Part shown: piece after piece, positions 62,630 through 64,000 of the stretch | Layout: each line of letters begins with the position of its first letter | Position numbering within the stretch: position 1 is the stretch's first letter | From: Spirosoma telluris | GTDB lineage: Bacteria > Bacteroidota > Bacteroidia > Cytophagales > Spirosomataceae | Direction of reading: 5' to 3' | DNA length: 64,000 bases | Assembly: GCA_003259005.1 (NCBI GenBank) | Contig: QLII01000001.1 | Coordinates: 4,542,501-4,606,500, forward strand | Notes under the pieces: generated by a model | What the model was told of the DNA's origin: nothing | The model's database searches: none | The model's input: only the letters and a program-made list of their open reading frames with translations | Made by a program: the position numbers and the translations under genes

Positions 62630-64000
62630 ATGAAGATTCGGCAATTCATTGGTTCACTACTACTGATGCTGCTGATATACAGCACTGGGCAGGCGCGTAC
62701 CTATACGGAAGATGAAGGAAAAGCGGCCTGGGCGAGGCTCCAGCGTCAGCCACTTACCGAAGCCACGTTCCGGGAAACCTGTGACCTAATTCAGGATATG
62801 GGCCAAACCAATCTGCCATTAGCCTACGAGTGGCTGGCTCACTATGTGCCCAAAGTGCAAAAAACGGGCAACCGGCGCTGGACGCACATTCTGCTAATTA
62901 ACTGGGGTAAGGCAAAAGAATCGCTCAATCATTTCGATGAAGCTGAACCGCTGTTCCGGCAGGCACGCCAGAATGCCCGCCCTATTCCCAAATTATACTG
63001 CGACGCCCTTACCTACACAGTGCAGCTCTATTATAGTTGGGATAAACCCGACTCACTAACCCATTATTTAGCCCTCGGCGAACGGACTGCCCGTGCTATT
63101 AATGACAGTGAAACCCTGGCGTTATTACTTGATTTTCGAGGAGCCTCCCGAAGTCGAACCGGGCATGCTGAGGCTATGTGCGCTGATTTTAATGAATCAA
63201 TTCGATTGGCAAGGGGCTTGCCAACCAAATACGCGCTGTTTATGGCCAGGCATAGTCGCGCTTCGTATTGTCTGACCAATCCTCAGCAACAGGTGATGGC
63301 CTTTGATAGCCTGCTCGAATTAGCGAACGATAGTAGTCTGGCCCGAAATCCTCGATTTTATGAACGGACAACCGTTTATTTTCGTAGCCCACGCCCAACG
63401 GTTCTTTTCAAACTGGCCCAGCTAAACCTGTTGCTAACAGATTACGAGAATGCGGGAAAGTTTGCGGATATGGTGTACGATGCGCTCGTTCGGCCTAATC
63501 CCAAGGCCCCTAATGTTCCCTATTTTAACGCGGAGATGGCAACGATTCGGGTTTATCAGGGGAAGGTTAAGGAAGCCAGGGCATTTCTTGATTCGTGCCG
63601 ACGGCAGTTTGGTGTCACCGAATCCCAAATTCCGTATTCCGGCTATTTTTTGGCAGCCGGACTACTGGCCGAGCACGATGGGCAATTGGCCAAAGCCGTT
63701 GATTACTACAAACAGTCGTTAACAAAAGGAGCCGCATCCGGTTCGTTTTCGCGTATTCCCCTCGAACTTTTTTACGTTAGAGCCTTACTCCGAACGGGAG
63801 ATTACGCGAAAGCCCGGCAAATGTTATTGGGGCTGACAACAGCCGCAACCAGTAATCAGTACTCAGCAATTGGTTTGTATTATTACCAGTCGTTGGCTGA
63901 TCTCAATAAAGCTCAGGGAGATTATGCTCACTATGGGCAGGCTTTAGGTACCTACTATGCCATTCGGGATTCGCTCACCAATCTAAACCAATACCGGGCT
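62630..64000 (+). CDS. Secreted TPR-like protein, 3' end outside the window
   Basis: An unbroken frame of 457 codons from ATG 62630 to the window end. Signal peptide (FIGSLLLMLLIYSTGQAR). The rest is helix-rich and repeats in the manner of tetratricopeptide units: AKESLNHFDEAEPLFRQARQ, LAEHDGQLAKAVDYYKQS, RTGDYAKARQMLLGL, and YAHYGQALGTYYAIRDSLTN at the end. This last pattern commonly precedes a membrane helix and a histidine kinase or HTH domain in Bacteroidota, so the missing part may be a sensor kinase (inference). Confidence 0.8.
   Translation, partial: MKIRQFIGSLLLMLLIYSTGQARTYTEDEGKAAWARLQRQPLTEATFRETCDLIQDMGQTNLPLAYEWLAHYVPKVQKTGNRRWTHILLINWGKAKESLNHFDEAEPLFRQARQNARPIPKLYCDALTYTVQLYYSWDKPDSLTHYLALGERTARAINDSETLALLLDFRGASRSRTGHAEAMCADFNESIRLARGLPTKYALFMARHSRASYCLTNPQQQVMAFDSLLELANDSSLARNPRFYERTTVYFRSPRPTVLFKLAQLNLLLTDYENAGKFADMVYDALVRPNPKAPNVPYFNAEMATIRVYQGKVKEARAFLDSCRRQFGVTESQIPYSGYFLAAGLLAEHDGQLAKAVDYYKQSLTKGAASGSFSRIPLELFYVRALLRTGDYAKARQMLLGLTTAATSNQYSAIGLYYYQSLADLNKAQGDYAHYGQALGTYYAIRDSLTNLNQYRA

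Overview
The window looks like a chromosomal segment of a Cytophagales bacterium of the Bacteroidota, most likely Spirosoma or a close relative. This is an inference from gene content: a Wzi-type outer-membrane protein, a membrane histidine kinase of the two-component-propeller type next to a LytTR response regulator, a Nif3 homologue, secreted RraA, SMP-30 and ThuA proteins, and a TMF/YadA-head-like surface protein. Several promoters carry the Bacteroidota -7 element TAnnTTTG. No rRNA, CRISPR array or prophage is visible.

Layout. 0-6.7 kb: Wzi protein, aldo/keto reductase, Nif3-like protein, a candidate small RNA, MATE exporter, HflX and tRNA-Arg(CCU). 6.7-9.9 kb: an IS5-type element sits inside the signal-peptide codons of a large YadA-head-like surface protein. 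10-16.5 kb: DJ-1/PfpI protein, REC-histidine kinase hybrid, membrane LytTR regulator with a multi-span membrane protein, TreZ and HemJ. 16.7-24.2 kb: a conserved protein of unknown function, an M20 peptidase, SMP-30 and ThuA proteins, and a Kup potassium transporter. 24.2-26.5 kb: an AT-rich accessory patch with a DUF6000 protein, an IS200-type element and degenerate repeats. 26.5-27.7 kb: an HxlR regulator divergent from an NADP-binding oxidoreductase, with a clear palindromic operator. 28-38.3 kb: a one-strand array of about fifteen mostly uncharacterised envelope proteins. 39-45 kb: histidine kinase/LytTR pair and two Rpn-type nuclease genes, one truncated. 45-51 kb: a protein with a DIDDTA motif like class II terpene cyclases, a GlmU-like protein, HolB, a RimB-like/RimK pair, and a broken toxin-antitoxin pair. 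51.3-57.2 kb: a minus-strand envelope redox island (VIT, PepSY, ApbE-DUF2271, YceI, multi-histidine membrane protein, Rieske protein). 57.7-61.4 kb: two secreted RraA paralogues and a Tat-exported enolase-superfamily enzyme. 61.5-64 kb: a TIGR01777 epimerase and a repeat protein running off the end.

The most important property of the sequence is that thirteen otherwise well conserved genes are split by sixteen single-base deletions, mostly in runs of G or C. Each is repaired by adding one base, and several repairs restore tight operon spacing. This pattern points to homopolymer undercalling in the sequence rather than to sixteen real pseudogenes. I give these genes as repaired spans.

The intergenic spaces are full of interspersed palindromes. 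A GATTCT-based family has at least seven copies, and a family built on GTCATTTCGACG has two. The best candidates for an undescribed system are the envelope redox island at 51.3-57.2 kb and the envelope-protein array at 28-38.3 kb.
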